Assembly: GCA_900618795.1 (NCBI GenBank)
Contig: UYJD01000003.1
Span: 1,433,627-1,497,626 of the forward strand
Source of the DNA: Cyanodermella asteris
Lineage: Eukaryota > Ascomycota > Lecanoromycetes > Ostropales > Stictidaceae
DNA: 64,000 nucleotides
Reading direction: 5' to 3'
The number at the start of each line of letters is the position of its first letter. Position 1 is the first letter of the stretch. Below, piece after piece: positions 29,866-41,054 of the stretch. Position numbers and translations under genes: made by a program. A model generated the notes under the pieces. The model worked only from the letters and a program-made list of their open reading frames with translations. It ran no database searches and was not told where the DNA came from.

Positions 29866-31221
29866 CTAGCATTTGTCCTTCACCAGCAACGCAGCCGTAT
29901 CGTGGCTGCTCACATTTACATCAAGGAAAGTAGGATGGCATCCCAGATCCTGTCCAGTCCATACATCGACAACGTTGTATGCCGTGCCGTCCTTCAGACT
30001 CTCAATCTCGGACCATCCAGCAAACATGGTTTGGGTAGTGTCGTTGGTGTTGAACATCAGCACCAATGTGCCGTTGCTGCTTTCACCTGCCCAGAATTGT
30101 GCTGGATGCTCAGCGTCGAAGGTCCAGTCTGGGTTGTATCCCCACTTGTATGGGGCTGCAGACTCTCCGACCACGTTGTCCTGGTTGAAAGCGAGCAGGT
30201 ATGGGTTCTTGAGCACATCCAAAAGCTGTGAGCTTAGGTTCTGCAGGTTTGTTCCGATCAGGAGTGGGCTCTTGAGAGCGGCCCAGATAGCGAAATGGCT
30301 GCGGTTCTCCTCGAAGGTGAGGTTGCCGTTACCGACTTCCAGCATGTCGGGATCGTTGTGACCGTAGAAGTTATTCGCATGTGTCATGAAGCTATTTTGA
30401 TTGATGATGGAGAGAATGCGTGACCAAGACGGGTTGATGTCGTTGGTGGATCTCCAGGACATCGCGGTTTGGTTGCCCCATGAAATCACATCTTTGGTTC
30501 CCCACTCACAAAGGGCGTATTGGATAGGACGGTCCTGCGTGAGGAGGGCGTCCCTCATGACGCCATATCGCTTAGCAGTATTCGACTGAGAGAAATCATA
30601 GCCGGAGCCGCAAAGCGGCTGGCTCGACGAGACGCACGTGCCGTTGGGACCATCGGTGCTGTCAAGGTAGCAAGCATTGCAAGTGTCTGTCCAGTTTGAC
30701 GGCACGTTATAGTTGTCATACTTCAGATAGTCGATTCCCCATTCTGCCTGCATGGCCATTAATCATGGGTTTCATCGGAAACGACACTGAATGCTCACCC
30801 AGGTCTGTGCATCAATGCTCTCGTACCCGATACTTGCTGGGTAGCCGGCACAGGTCTGCGTGCCTGCTGACGAATATATACCAGCTTTCAATCCCATGGC
30901 ATGGAGCTTGGCGGCGGTGCCGTTGATGCCGTCCGGAAATTTGCTAAGGTCCGGCTGAAGGCGGTTTGTCGTTGAATCTCTGCCGTCCTTGACAGACCAA
31001 CAGTCATCGATGTTCACGTACTCATAGCCAGCGTCCTTCAGACCAAGGTCGAGGAAAGCTTGTGCAGCTTGCATGATCTTGGCTTCGTTGACATCGCATT
31101 TGTAAGCGTTCCAGGAGTTCCAGCCAAGTGCTGGAAGTCTGCCGGCGTCATCTTTTCCCTGAAGGCACAGAGCCGGGATGGCCAAAACCGATAGAGCTGA
31201 AAGAGCGCGTAAGGGAGCCAT
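29866..31221 (-). CDS. Alpha-galactosidase, glycoside hydrolase family 27, secreted
   Basis: Model: complement(join(29866..30747, 30799..31221)), 434 residues; the 51 nt intron (gtgagc ... catgcag) joins ESIDAQTW to [12 protein letters not shown] in phase 0. GH27 enzymes release terminal alpha-linked galactose from galactomannan, raffinose sugars and similar substrates. A signal peptide ([22 protein letters not shown]) is followed by [53 protein letters not shown] with the nucleophile Asp, WRSTNDI with the acid/base Asp, [18 protein letters not shown] and [10 protein letters not shown]. Many N-glycosylation sequons are present. Length matches the single-module fungal enzymes without the C-terminal lectin domain. 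The GH127-like gene is the next gene upstream on the same strand. Confidence 0.94.
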
Positions 31222-32843
31222 CGTGAGTTGTGATGTGAGAGAAGTCTCCGGTCAGGAATACCGCTCCGCAGCTCGGACGACATGGGGCCTTATGTACTGG
31301 CTCAGGTCGTCGACTACACCTGCTGCAAGGCGCAGCCCAATGCCGGATGAGCAGCATATTTCAACGACATTCGGTACTGTTGCACCAATTCTGCATCTCT
31401 AGCCGCTTCTCCTACAGATCGACGTTGGACTATCCCCGCACAATCGAGCAGAACATCTTGTTTCGCGCGCACCAGTCACGTGGAGCAACATCGTGTTTTG
31501 CGGGGAGGCCACTCATACGATCGAGTCCCACCTTCGACGTTGGGGGTTGCATGACGAACGGGGGATCGGCGATGAGGATCTTTGCTAAATTCGGCGTTTC
31601 ATTCGAGCTGCGGGTTGGCATCGGGGCAGCTCACTGGCTTCGCTCGTATTCGTTATATCATTGATCAGAAGACTTTGAAGACAGCGAAGAGTGTTTGAAG
31701 TGGGCGGAGTAAGGCCACTATGGGGGTCTTATCCTGAGGAAGTTCTGCTCCTACCATGACAGAAATCAGACCTGGTTGTGTCAAGACTGCCTGTCGCACA
31801 CGAGCAGAGCTTTTCTATGAGATCCATTGCACGGCAGTAGACGACGCGATAGAAAGTGTTGAAAGGTCATATACAACTTGTCGTCGTTCATTACCACATC
31901 TTGTGCTGCCACGATAATATCTTGCCCATCAAAATGGGCTGAGTTGACGAGGTCGAATGCACAAACACGTGACTTGCCTTCCGCCGACCCAAACGGTGGT
32001 TAAACTTACAGCCATCTTCATTCGGCAAGATACGGCCAGCCATGAAACAATCGCTGAAGCCTGAGTCATTAAACCTGTTACATCTTCTCTGAATCATGTG
32101 CTCCATCATCGCCGCGAACCTTCTGTGGCCTCAGAATTCAAACGAGTCAAGAGCGTAGTCATCGTTGGTGCCAGCCTTATACGGCACATACGGCACAGTC
32201 AGCACTCTGAACCAACATCTTGCCCGTGATGAAAACACTTTATTATTCTCTAAAACGCTCGATGTGCACTATCATTGTTGGGAGGCTCTGCTATCGCGGC
32301 TTGACAACTGGGGCCTTCAGCCGCTCCAACAATCAAGACCACGCCTATGCAGTTGCACGTGGAGCAAGTCCTGGTCACTCATGGAGCCGGGTCTTACTCA
32401 AATTCTTGTCGTACTTGCAGCATGGTTTGCATCGACGAATCACAGCAGCAGTCACGGACTCGGAGTTGCAAGCTAAAGATTACGCCATGCTCCGATTAAG
32501 CAAACGCAGCAAGCCAAAAACAGGCCACGATCTGTTAATCCAATAATGATCATTCGTATGTTCGATTTCCAACCCGGCTTATGTACAATCCCATACACTG
32601 TCCAAATCACCACCTACGCCATGCTGCGCCTCGCTAATGGACTCAAAATGCACCAATCTCCCTCACATCGATAACTTATTCCGTAGGCCGCTTCTCCGCT
32701 TCCCATACCAGTCTCGGTATTCGCCATTTGATTCGCGGCCAGCGCCACTCCAGACAGCAAATGAGCGTGAGTGCCCCTACGAGGCCGAGCAACATCAGAA
32801 ACAGTAGGACGATTATCAATATCAGCCACCAGTGACCCAGCAC
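31222..32843. other. Intergenic region between two glycosidase genes
   Basis: 1.6 kb with the GH27 promoter on the left and the GH127-like 3' region on the right. ORFs of 60-110 codons match nothing I know. Confidence 0.45.
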
Positions 32844-35507
32844 CTATTTGGATCCTATTGTCGGCGCACCCAAGATCCTGGCTGGTAACTCGGCCATGTG
32901 AATCTTCAAGCTACCAAATGGTCGGAGGACGAGATCGACTGTCGAGTTGCCTATGCAATCACGGTCGTTGACGGCTGGAGGTGCGTCAGGCATGTTGCCT
33001 TTGAGCGGCCAGCTGATTGGGCAGCCAATGGCTTTGATGTACTGGGCTGGAGCCTGGTAATCCCAGATTGGGTTGGGGAGCGAAGGTGGTGAATCACTGC
33101 TTGTCGTCTCGTCGTTGTATGGGCTGACGGCGCTGCTGTTGACAGACTTGCCGTCGGTGGAGCTATTGCTGACAAAGTACTTCAACGACTGTGGGTCAAT
33201 GACATAGCTCCATGCCTGGGTGTTCGAGATGTTCCAGTCTCTAGCTTGGGCTGGAGTGTTGGCGGCATGCTGATTCACATTAGGGTTGTAGGCGAGAGCG
33301 ATCTGGATTTCCGGGTCGTTGGTCGGAGGCCTGTTACGCGTAATAGCCGCATTGGCGCTCGAGAATGAGACTTTGTATCCAACGTCGAGTGCATACAGAA
33401 GTGCACCATGATAGACTGCGATAGTCTCATTGGCACGAGGCTCAACGCGGAGCGTGCTCTCTAAAACGTATTGCACACTCGTTTGGCCGGCTGGAACCGA
33501 AATGGCGGCAAGGGCGTTTCCATTAGTGGTAGTCGCAATTGATTGACCATTGACGTTGATGGCAGGACTTGAGGCCCAATCCGGCACACGGACATAGAAA
33601 GTGAAAGCTTTGTCGGAGGTAATCTTGTAAGTAAGGATATCGGAGAAGGGGTAATCGGTGATCGCAGCAACGTTGACGTTAGCACCGTTGCTAAGAGAAG
33701 TGGTAGCATTTGATGGGGAGAGAAGAACATGGGCCAGTCCATCGTCGCCCACGGTCATGAAGCTGTGGGACGTGAACTTGGGGTAGCCTTGAGGGTGATT
33801 GACGGCACAGCACGGGTAGTTTGGCGCCAGTCCAAAGGTTGGACCGTAGTCACCGACATTCCAGAAGACCGCACCTCCGTCGATGGGGGCAGCCCAGGGC
33901 TGATTCGCTTGAGCAATGTATTGATGCGCCCAGTTATCCGGAGTCATCATGACAGGCAACGCATTGAATGCAATGCGCTCTGCGTTGTCGGCAAACCTGT
34001 TCAAGCCAGTAACACCATAGGCGTACGACATTGAGAACATGGACTCGACTGCCGTGCAAAGTTCAGAACCACGGTTGGGGGCCTGTCCGCTCTCGCGCTC
34101 ATCGCCGACGATCGTGCCAGATGAGGTTCCGTGGTATTTTAGTGTCCAGTCGATCGCGTCTTGCTGGACTTGCAACAAGCTCTGGTTGTGTGTGAAGCGA
34201 TAGTCAACCGCTGGTGTCTTCAAGCCTTGTCCAACGTTGACAGCATGAAGGAATTTGAAGTAGCCGCCCGTGTGATCGTCCTCAATTCCGGGGTTGATGG
34301 TATCGATGTCTTGGAAGAAGTAGGTGTCGGGCTGGTAGTAACCGATCCAGTCCACACCATAATCCTTCAGGCGATACATCATGTTACTCAGCAAGGGTCT
34401 CTGATCGGTGCCGTTCATTTGAGGATAGTTCTCGTACAGCCACTGCATCGTTACGATGGCATCTTGGTACCGAGCAGGCCCCCAGACTTCGTTCGGGTCG
34501 ACTTTGTTTCCGAGAAGTTCGTAGAAGTATGGAATAAATCGGTACAGCGAGCTCACAATTTCGGGGGCGAGCGAGGGATCAGCCTCAGCCATCTGTGTCA
34601 TACCGAGCATGAAAGGGAAACGAGCCCAAGTGTCGTTGCTCTGGATCTTGCCAGTGTCGGGATTCGGTGGGCCGATCCAGCCAGTTTCGTTATCCTGGCG
34701 CTGCAAGACTGTGGAAAGAACAGTTTGGACTTGACCAATAAGACGCTCATCGCCCAACTGATACGCAAGAGGCACCAAGGCGTTGAACCAATATGGCAGA
34801 CCCTCATTCAAAGAGGAGTAGTCCGTGTTTCCACCAGTCCATCGGCTGTCCGAGACAATTGGGTAAAAGTCATGCTCATGACCGGCGAGACCGTCGGCAA
34901 GGCCTTGCATTTGATCGTGAAGCCAACCAAGCGGCTTGATCGATCCAAGCGGAAGAGGCTTGTACGTGAAAGGTATTACTGGCACATTGTCAGCACAAAC
35001 ATTAATGGTCGGAGAAGCTTACTCACAATCTTGTGTGCAATTAGATGTAGCATTGCACTGCTGGTTGTCTGAGCTCTGTCGCTGTTCAATGTCGGCAGTA
35101 CCGGGGAATATGTAGGAGAAGGTCCCAGAACTCGATGAGGCGTCAACGACGGCATTCCTGACAGCTTCGAATGTCTGGGTCTTCGAGTAGATACCAAATG
35201 TGAAAACACTGAATAAAAATAGACCGGCGACCCATTTCAGCGATGACCTCGACGACCGATGCGGTCGTCTCGAGTCAGGTTGACCAAGTTCTGGAGCCGA
35301 ACTGAGGCTACGCTTCTCCATGTCGGCGCCGTAAGACTTAGCGGACTCCATCTTGACACCAGAGCGGCGAGGAAGCAGCGGTGTTTTGATCGTAAGTGCG
35401 TCAAACCTTCCGTTGTTGGGGTTGAATGAAGGATGCCCGCTTCCTACTTGTCTGACTGGAAACCGCCACTCAGATCCAGCTGAGCGAGGAGATGCACGTC
35501 CCGCCAT
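32844..35507 (-). CDS. GH127-like beta-L-arabinofuranosidase (DUF1680) with N-terminal membrane anchor
   Basis: Model: complement(join(32844..34978, 35027..35507)), up to 871 residues; the 48 nt intron has gtgagt and a perfect CTGAC branch and joins NCTQD to LIPFTYKPLPLGSIKPLG. GH127 (old DUF1680) members remove beta-L-arabinofuranose from glycoproteins and plant polymers. Visible: KPLGWLHDQMQGLADGL, GNTDYSSLNEGLPYWFNAL, WGPARYQDAIVTMQWLYENY, NRGSELCTAVESMFSMSYA, FWNVGDYGPTFGLAPNYPCC and AVNHPQGYPKF, with the adjacent Cys pair resembling the family's zinc/nucleophile cysteines, then beta-sandwich sequence with FYVRVPDW. Before the catalytic region a single hydrophobic helix (LKWVAGLFLFSVFTFGIYS) after basic residues predicts a type II membrane protein. 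The ATG at 35507 abuts a TATA-like sequence, so translation may really begin at Met53 (35351, MESAKSYGADMEKRS). Confidence 0.87.
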
Positions 35508-35509
35508 GG

Positions 35510-35517
35510 CTATATAA
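35510..35517 (-). promoter_or_regulatory. TATA-like box directly upstream of the GH127 ORF
   Basis: The minus strand reads TTATATAG ending two bases before the first ATG of the ORF. If functional, the transcript would start downstream of that ATG and the Met53 codon at 35351 would be the first usable one. Confidence 0.4.
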
Positions 35518-37746
35518 GTAGTCTCAGCGTCTGAACCCTAGATGGGCGCTAGCGCACAGATTCACCTCGCAGCGAGGCAGGGAGATTGGTCGCGTGTTAC
35601 TGCTTAAAGTATGCTGATCCCAGCCAGCGACCCACACACTGTGGATAACGGGCCTCACTGGGGTACGAGACCAGCTGATTCGAGCATGCGGGAAGGTCTT
35701 TCGGTGAACCTTCGCTGGAAGGTGGGACGTCCAAGGACTCGCGCTCAGCTCCCGGGCCGTGCTGCTGGGACTGGGACGCGATGTCGTAAGTTCGTTGGCC
35801 GATGACAGCGAACGGTGCAGTCTGAGCGAAGGCCAATTAACCTCCCGTTAAAGTACCGCGGTGTACTAGATTCAGCAGCGAATGAGGGCCGTTGAGGCTA
35901 ATGTCGCGCAGTGCAAGCAGCAAAAAAGATGGGGACAAGGGCACTCATTCGGTCAGGACCGGGACCAGCTAGCAGAAACAAGGGGAGCCAACAAGAGCGA
36001 TGCAAAGGCAGCAAAACACAGTTTCGCTGTTCGTCTCACTGACAGCAAAAAGCACAGCGGCGGGATGGGATAGGAGAAACAGGAAGGCAGGTCGACGTTG
36101 TGATCCGGAGGAGAGGAGGTTGGGGTCGCCATGTCATTGGTTGCGACGCAACGTTTGGTGCCCGTTTGTTGCATTCCGATGTGGCCGACGGCGGTCATCC
36201 CTCCGACCGTCGATGCAGATCAACTCCAGTGAACCAACGCTAGATGCTTGTTCTGCCCCGCGGTGGCTTATCGTGTGCACGAATAGCAGGGCGAATATGA
36301 CTGGGACTTTGCTTCTTGATGTGGAGCAAAGTCGCTGTTGCACGCGATTACTGGTAGATCAACTAGATCGCTGACGGCCGGCTAGCCGAACACCGTCCTT
36401 GTGAGCTCAAAGTTCAGGCTACGAACGTTCCATGACATCGAGGGCTTGATAAGCTGTGCAACGTCTCCGTAGTTGGCATGGATATGTTGTGGACCGGGAT
36501 GTTCGTCGAGGCGAGCAATATTGGTCTACTTGCCGACTGCATGCAATCATCTCCAAGAGAGTCGCCTGATCAGCCACTCGAATGAACGCCCACGACGAGA
36601 TTGTCAGGGGACTCACGACGATGACGGACAGGGCTAGGGCACCTGATCTGATCGCCAAAGTTGCAAAGAAACGCGTACGACACACATTTCTGTGAGTCGA
36701 ACATGGTGCATAACATGCAAGGATGTCTTCTCGATCGCGGTTCGACCCCGACGATCTTTGCCGAGGCATGCTCGCGAGTGTCATCGAGCGCTAATCAAGC
36801 ATGTTCTCTGCTGCGATGGTTCAAAGAAGCAAGTCGACAAGAGTCGAAAATTGAGCGGCATTTGATGGCGACTGGTACGAACGAAGACTTGTTTGGAAAG
36901 AGCTCGCAGCTGACTTGAATTGCATTCGAGTCGTGTCTTAAAACGGAGCCATTTGCGCGGCTTCGACACTCCTCGCCTGTTCCGGACACAGCAAATGGCA
37001 GAGACGACCGTACAATGGCAAGAACTTCGGAATGCCAATCCTTGAGAATGCGGCTGTGAAGGCCAGCGGCGCCGGCGTATGAACCACAGAACGTCGATGG
37101 TATGGTATGCGATGAGTTCGGGCTGCCGGACGAGCCGTGTCGGTTGCGCAATTTTACGCAGGGCTCCCGTAACTGAAGCCAGACAAGACCGAGCCGACGT
37201 GATGAGATGGTACATCAAATCTCTCGGAACAGTTCGCGAGTACCATGCTGAAGGGAGAACTCCCGCGTATGTTATGGTCGCTTCTTCCATTCCAATATCC
37301 TTTCGAATCACCGGCGAACGCCAGGCGCACGCCACCGTTCAACGGAACTGAAGTCAAAATAACATGTTCCGTCGCCCGGACCGGACTCAGGCGTCATTGA
37401 TGCGGATTGCTGAATTGATTGCGCCGAATGCAGTAACCAATCCTCACCGGTATCGTGTGTGCAACCAATCATTTCAGGTACGTTCACTGTGCATTTTAAG
37501 CACATAGCCGACCGCCAGAAGCCCAACTTGTACCGAAGGCCTTCCCGCTAAGCAGCAAGCGAACACTTTCAATCCACTTGACGTGCTTTTAAGCGACTGT
37601 CATCCCGCAAGTGGGCAGACTGTATCACGGCCGTTCATTCTTCAGTGCCCAAACAGGCACGTATTGGTGTGTGCTGACGATTATAACATGACCCAGCTGC
37701 GCCGTGGCAACGAGGACATATTGATAACCGCCGAACGCGGACGCTC

Positions 37747-37761
37747 ATATATATATATATT
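37747..37761. repeat. (AT)n microsatellite
   Basis: Uninterrupted AT dinucleotides in non-coding sequence, preceded by CTC as in the tract near 39354. Confidence 0.8.
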
Positions 37762-39353
37762 TGCACATTTCCACTGACGTGTAATGACATATTCCGTACA
37801 ACAACGTGCTTGGCCTCACCGAGCGAATCGTCTGTTCTGTTCCAATACCCGATGCCATTTGAACTCTTTGTGTTTGCTTTCTCCGCGTGAGCTGGAGAAA
37901 TGCAAAGTACTGCCAAAAGCTCGGGAAGGACCAATGGCAGATGTTCAAATGCTCCTACCGTGGCGTGCGAGGTACCTGAGATTTGAAGTGTGCTATGCAC
38001 AAGCAATGTTTGTGTCAGCATCCGTCAGAGACGCGGTCAAAGACTCAGGTTGGTACTTTGGCCGCGCTGGGTATACCGAGACGGCCAGGAGGACTCCGTG
38101 TCAACTACCTTCCTATCGCTGCTGTCTCTCGTGGCCTAGATATCTTGTTGGACTCCTTGATATGTTCCGACTCGGCCTCGACTCTTTGGAGGTGACGAAC
38201 ACGCAGAGTCAAACAACGTGAAGATCACTGCGAGCGCATCATGACAACGAGCCACGAGATCTGCCATCCCAGCAGCAGCCATCAGGACACATCGTGTTCG
38301 CCTTTCGCAGCTCACTGATGTCGGATTACATGTGGAAGGTTTAACACAGACCAGGAGCAACGCCGCGTAGCCCGGAAATTGGAATATTTCCGCAGGCATT
38401 GTCGCGTGAACTGTTGTCAATACGCCCCAGCGTGCCGTCTCAGCCCCTGTCTTGATTGAAAGAGACGTTGCCACATCATCTATCTAGTCTGTCCAGTCTA
38501 TCCAGGAAGAATCGTAATGGACCTTGTGCTGTGCTAACGGCGGCAATGCCAGCAGCAAAACCCAGATGAGTTGAAGCCTGTGGGGATGCCACACCGTGAA
38601 GGGCAACACTCCTTTATACAGAGTACCGGTAGCCACCACATTCGTTCATCTTGCAAGAATTGGTACAATATAAGGGGTGCACACGTTTGCTACAGCAACG
38701 TACGTCTCTTCCAGTCTCGACCCCAAGGCGGCCAAACCACCGCGAAGCCAAAGACAACACATTGGAGCACCGGCTATTGCTGTCGCACGTACGCACAACT
38801 GTGGATGTATTTTGAGGCGAAACGAGAGCGTCGTGGCTTCATCTTGTGGCTTTGATATCGCACCGCAAAGCGAATGAGGTTTGGTGGTGTTTCTCCGATA
38901 AAGTAGAGTTGCTGTTTGACTGGAGAAGCAGCCTCAGAGGACGTAATATCGACAGATATGTGCTTCGGTGCTGAAGGGAATTGCAAAACCTAGAAGCCGT
39001 TATTGGGAAATGTCTCAAACCTGGAGGCCCATCCCATGCATGGCTGACGAGAAGCAACACCACGGCAGCCACCGTTGGATGGCTGGAACGATGTCGAAGG
39101 CCCAAAGCAGCCATCTTGAGGTCTCGAGCCTCTGCAACGCGACTTATATTTCAGGAACTGCTCATACGCTGCGGGCGTGTCGAGAATCCAGGGTTGTCAC
39201 GCGTATTGCAAGTACTCAGGCGCATGTTGCATGCCATGTAACTCAAATGGTCGGGACATTACTCACGAATGAGAAAGAAGGTCGTAAGTAGAGGGGCCCG
39301 ACATTTCAGGCACCACACCGCGCGTTAACGCCACAAACAGTCCATGACTTCTC

Positions 39354-39371
39354 ATATATATATATATATAT
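39354..39371. repeat. (AT)n microsatellite
   Basis: Nine AT units in non-coding sequence, also preceded by CTC. Confidence 0.8.
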
Positions 39372-41054
39372 CTCGCCGTGGGACATGTGGGATCCACGAA
39401 CTCGAGAACGAAGCAGCGCGTATCGCTGATTGTGAACACGAACAAGGCGCGTGTTCCATGCTGTCGTCGACTCTCAGTTCCACTGGCGCTGTTCAAAGAC
39501 TCCACAGGCAGCGCCGACGTGGCGTCATCTATACTAGTAGCTTCTCGACTTGCAAGCACACGGAAGTCGTCATGTGGATTGGATTGGATTGCTGGAGTGA
39601 ACTCGCGGCGTCTGCATAACTCGCCCAGGGCACAACCGACCGAACGTGGGTAGTTGTCATTGGCCCAAGGACGACCACTTTGCTGTGTACCACAGTGTTT
39701 CCCCACCACCGTAGGTCGCTTGCGAACCGACACGCAGCGTCTGCGTAACCTCTGTTATGTATTCGGCTGGTATGTTGTCTGGTCCTCTCGAGCACGAGCC
39801 TGCCGTCAAGTGAACTGATGGCATTAAACCATGTGCCTTGTGGACTTTGAGGAAGCACGCCGTCCATTTCCCCTTCCCACCTTTTCCACGGGCGTGTGCC
39901 ATGTTGGTCGTCGATTTACCGGCGCAGCCGAGCGTTCAATCTCCTTTGCCCAACTGATCCAGTTGCTCCAATTGATTTCAGACGACCATTGCCGTCGACG
40001 CCCAAAGAGGACCATGGTATCCGAAGCTCAGAATGCGAAACTCGCGTTAGATCGACAAAAAGTCGGAGCAACTCCAAGCAAAAAGCAAGGCGTGCATACA
40101 ATCTTCATCTCGAAAGCGGCCACGCCACGGTGCATGTTTCTCGCAAATTCCCAACTCGTAGCTATTGCTCGTTGGTGGACAAAAACCGGGGATCAGCCCA
40201 GAACGTTATGTCTTCTGCTGTGAAAAAAAAAGAGACAAGCAACGTGGGATCAAGACAACGCGTGTAGGAGACCGCGACGTCAAAACCATTCGGGACATTG
40301 TGCCGCGAAACCGGACGCCACCGCGTAGCTCGCCGTTGTGCGATTGCGGAAGACGGCGAAAAACTTCTAACGCTCCAATTCCGCATTCTCGGGGCGACTG
40401 ATAGACAGACGTGTGGTGACTTTATCGAGGACATTTCCCCCAGGCGGCCCAGATATATGGATGGTGACGAACAGAAACCCCGAACACACACACACAGTGA
40501 GTCGTCACAAGCTTGGAAAATGCGACCCCGTGTATTCATACTCCAACTTTATGAACCTCATATATAAAAGCTCTCGCGCTCCACACCAGAGCAGCAAGGC
40601 GAAACAGGAATGACAAGCACTGACAGGGGGGCAGTGCGTGAAGGGAAGGAAAAAGAGAAGGGGGAGGGCCGGAACTGAAGGGATATTTATGTCTTTCTGG
40701 CAGGTTGCGATGTCGCGCTGATGGAGCGGCAGAGGGTGTTGATGGTCGGAGTTGTGACTTCGCGATGTGTTTGTTTTGGCTGCGAATGCGGATTCGGCGC
40801 CCCGGACGGTGAGGATTGGAGTTGGAGATGTGACTCGGGAATTGGAGGGCGGTGCGAATTCGGCACAGCAGATGCAACGCAGCATCGGCCTGTGTGAGAC
40901 AGGACCGACGGTTGTATACGCATGGTGTCGCATGTAATGTGAGGGAATCGAGCAATGCGTGTCGTCAAGTGCATCTATTGCTCGAATTATGGTATCCCAT
41001 TCTCATCGCGAATTCGAAACATGCCATCATACCTCTCCCATCGTTGTACATTCA

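Larger units (their letters stand above)
35508..41054. other. 5.5 kb region without a supportable gene
   Basis: The longest ORFs (184 codons at 36781-37335 minus; 162 codons or fewer elsewhere) are Arg/Ser/Cys-rich and overlap others on both strands, typical of non-coding GC-balanced sequence. Two (AT)n tracts lie at 37747-37761 and 39354-39371, and a TATATAAAA-like sequence near 40560. I found no terminal repeats, transposase or tRNA. A weak match to a tRNA B box (36739-36749) lacks the T-stem. Confidence 0.4.

Noticed and set aside
36739-36749. tRNA B-box-like sequence
   Set aside because: The flanking bases do not form a T-stem and no A box or acceptor stem is present.
36781-37335. 184-codon minus-strand ORF in the 5.5 kb gap
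   Set aside because: Non-family composition rich in Arg, Ser and Cys, overlapped by ORFs on the other strand; no domain or splice context.
37747-39371. (AT)n tracts as paired promoters or element ends
   Set aside because: Only the CTC(AT)n core is shared; the flanks do not match each other, so they are plain microsatellites.
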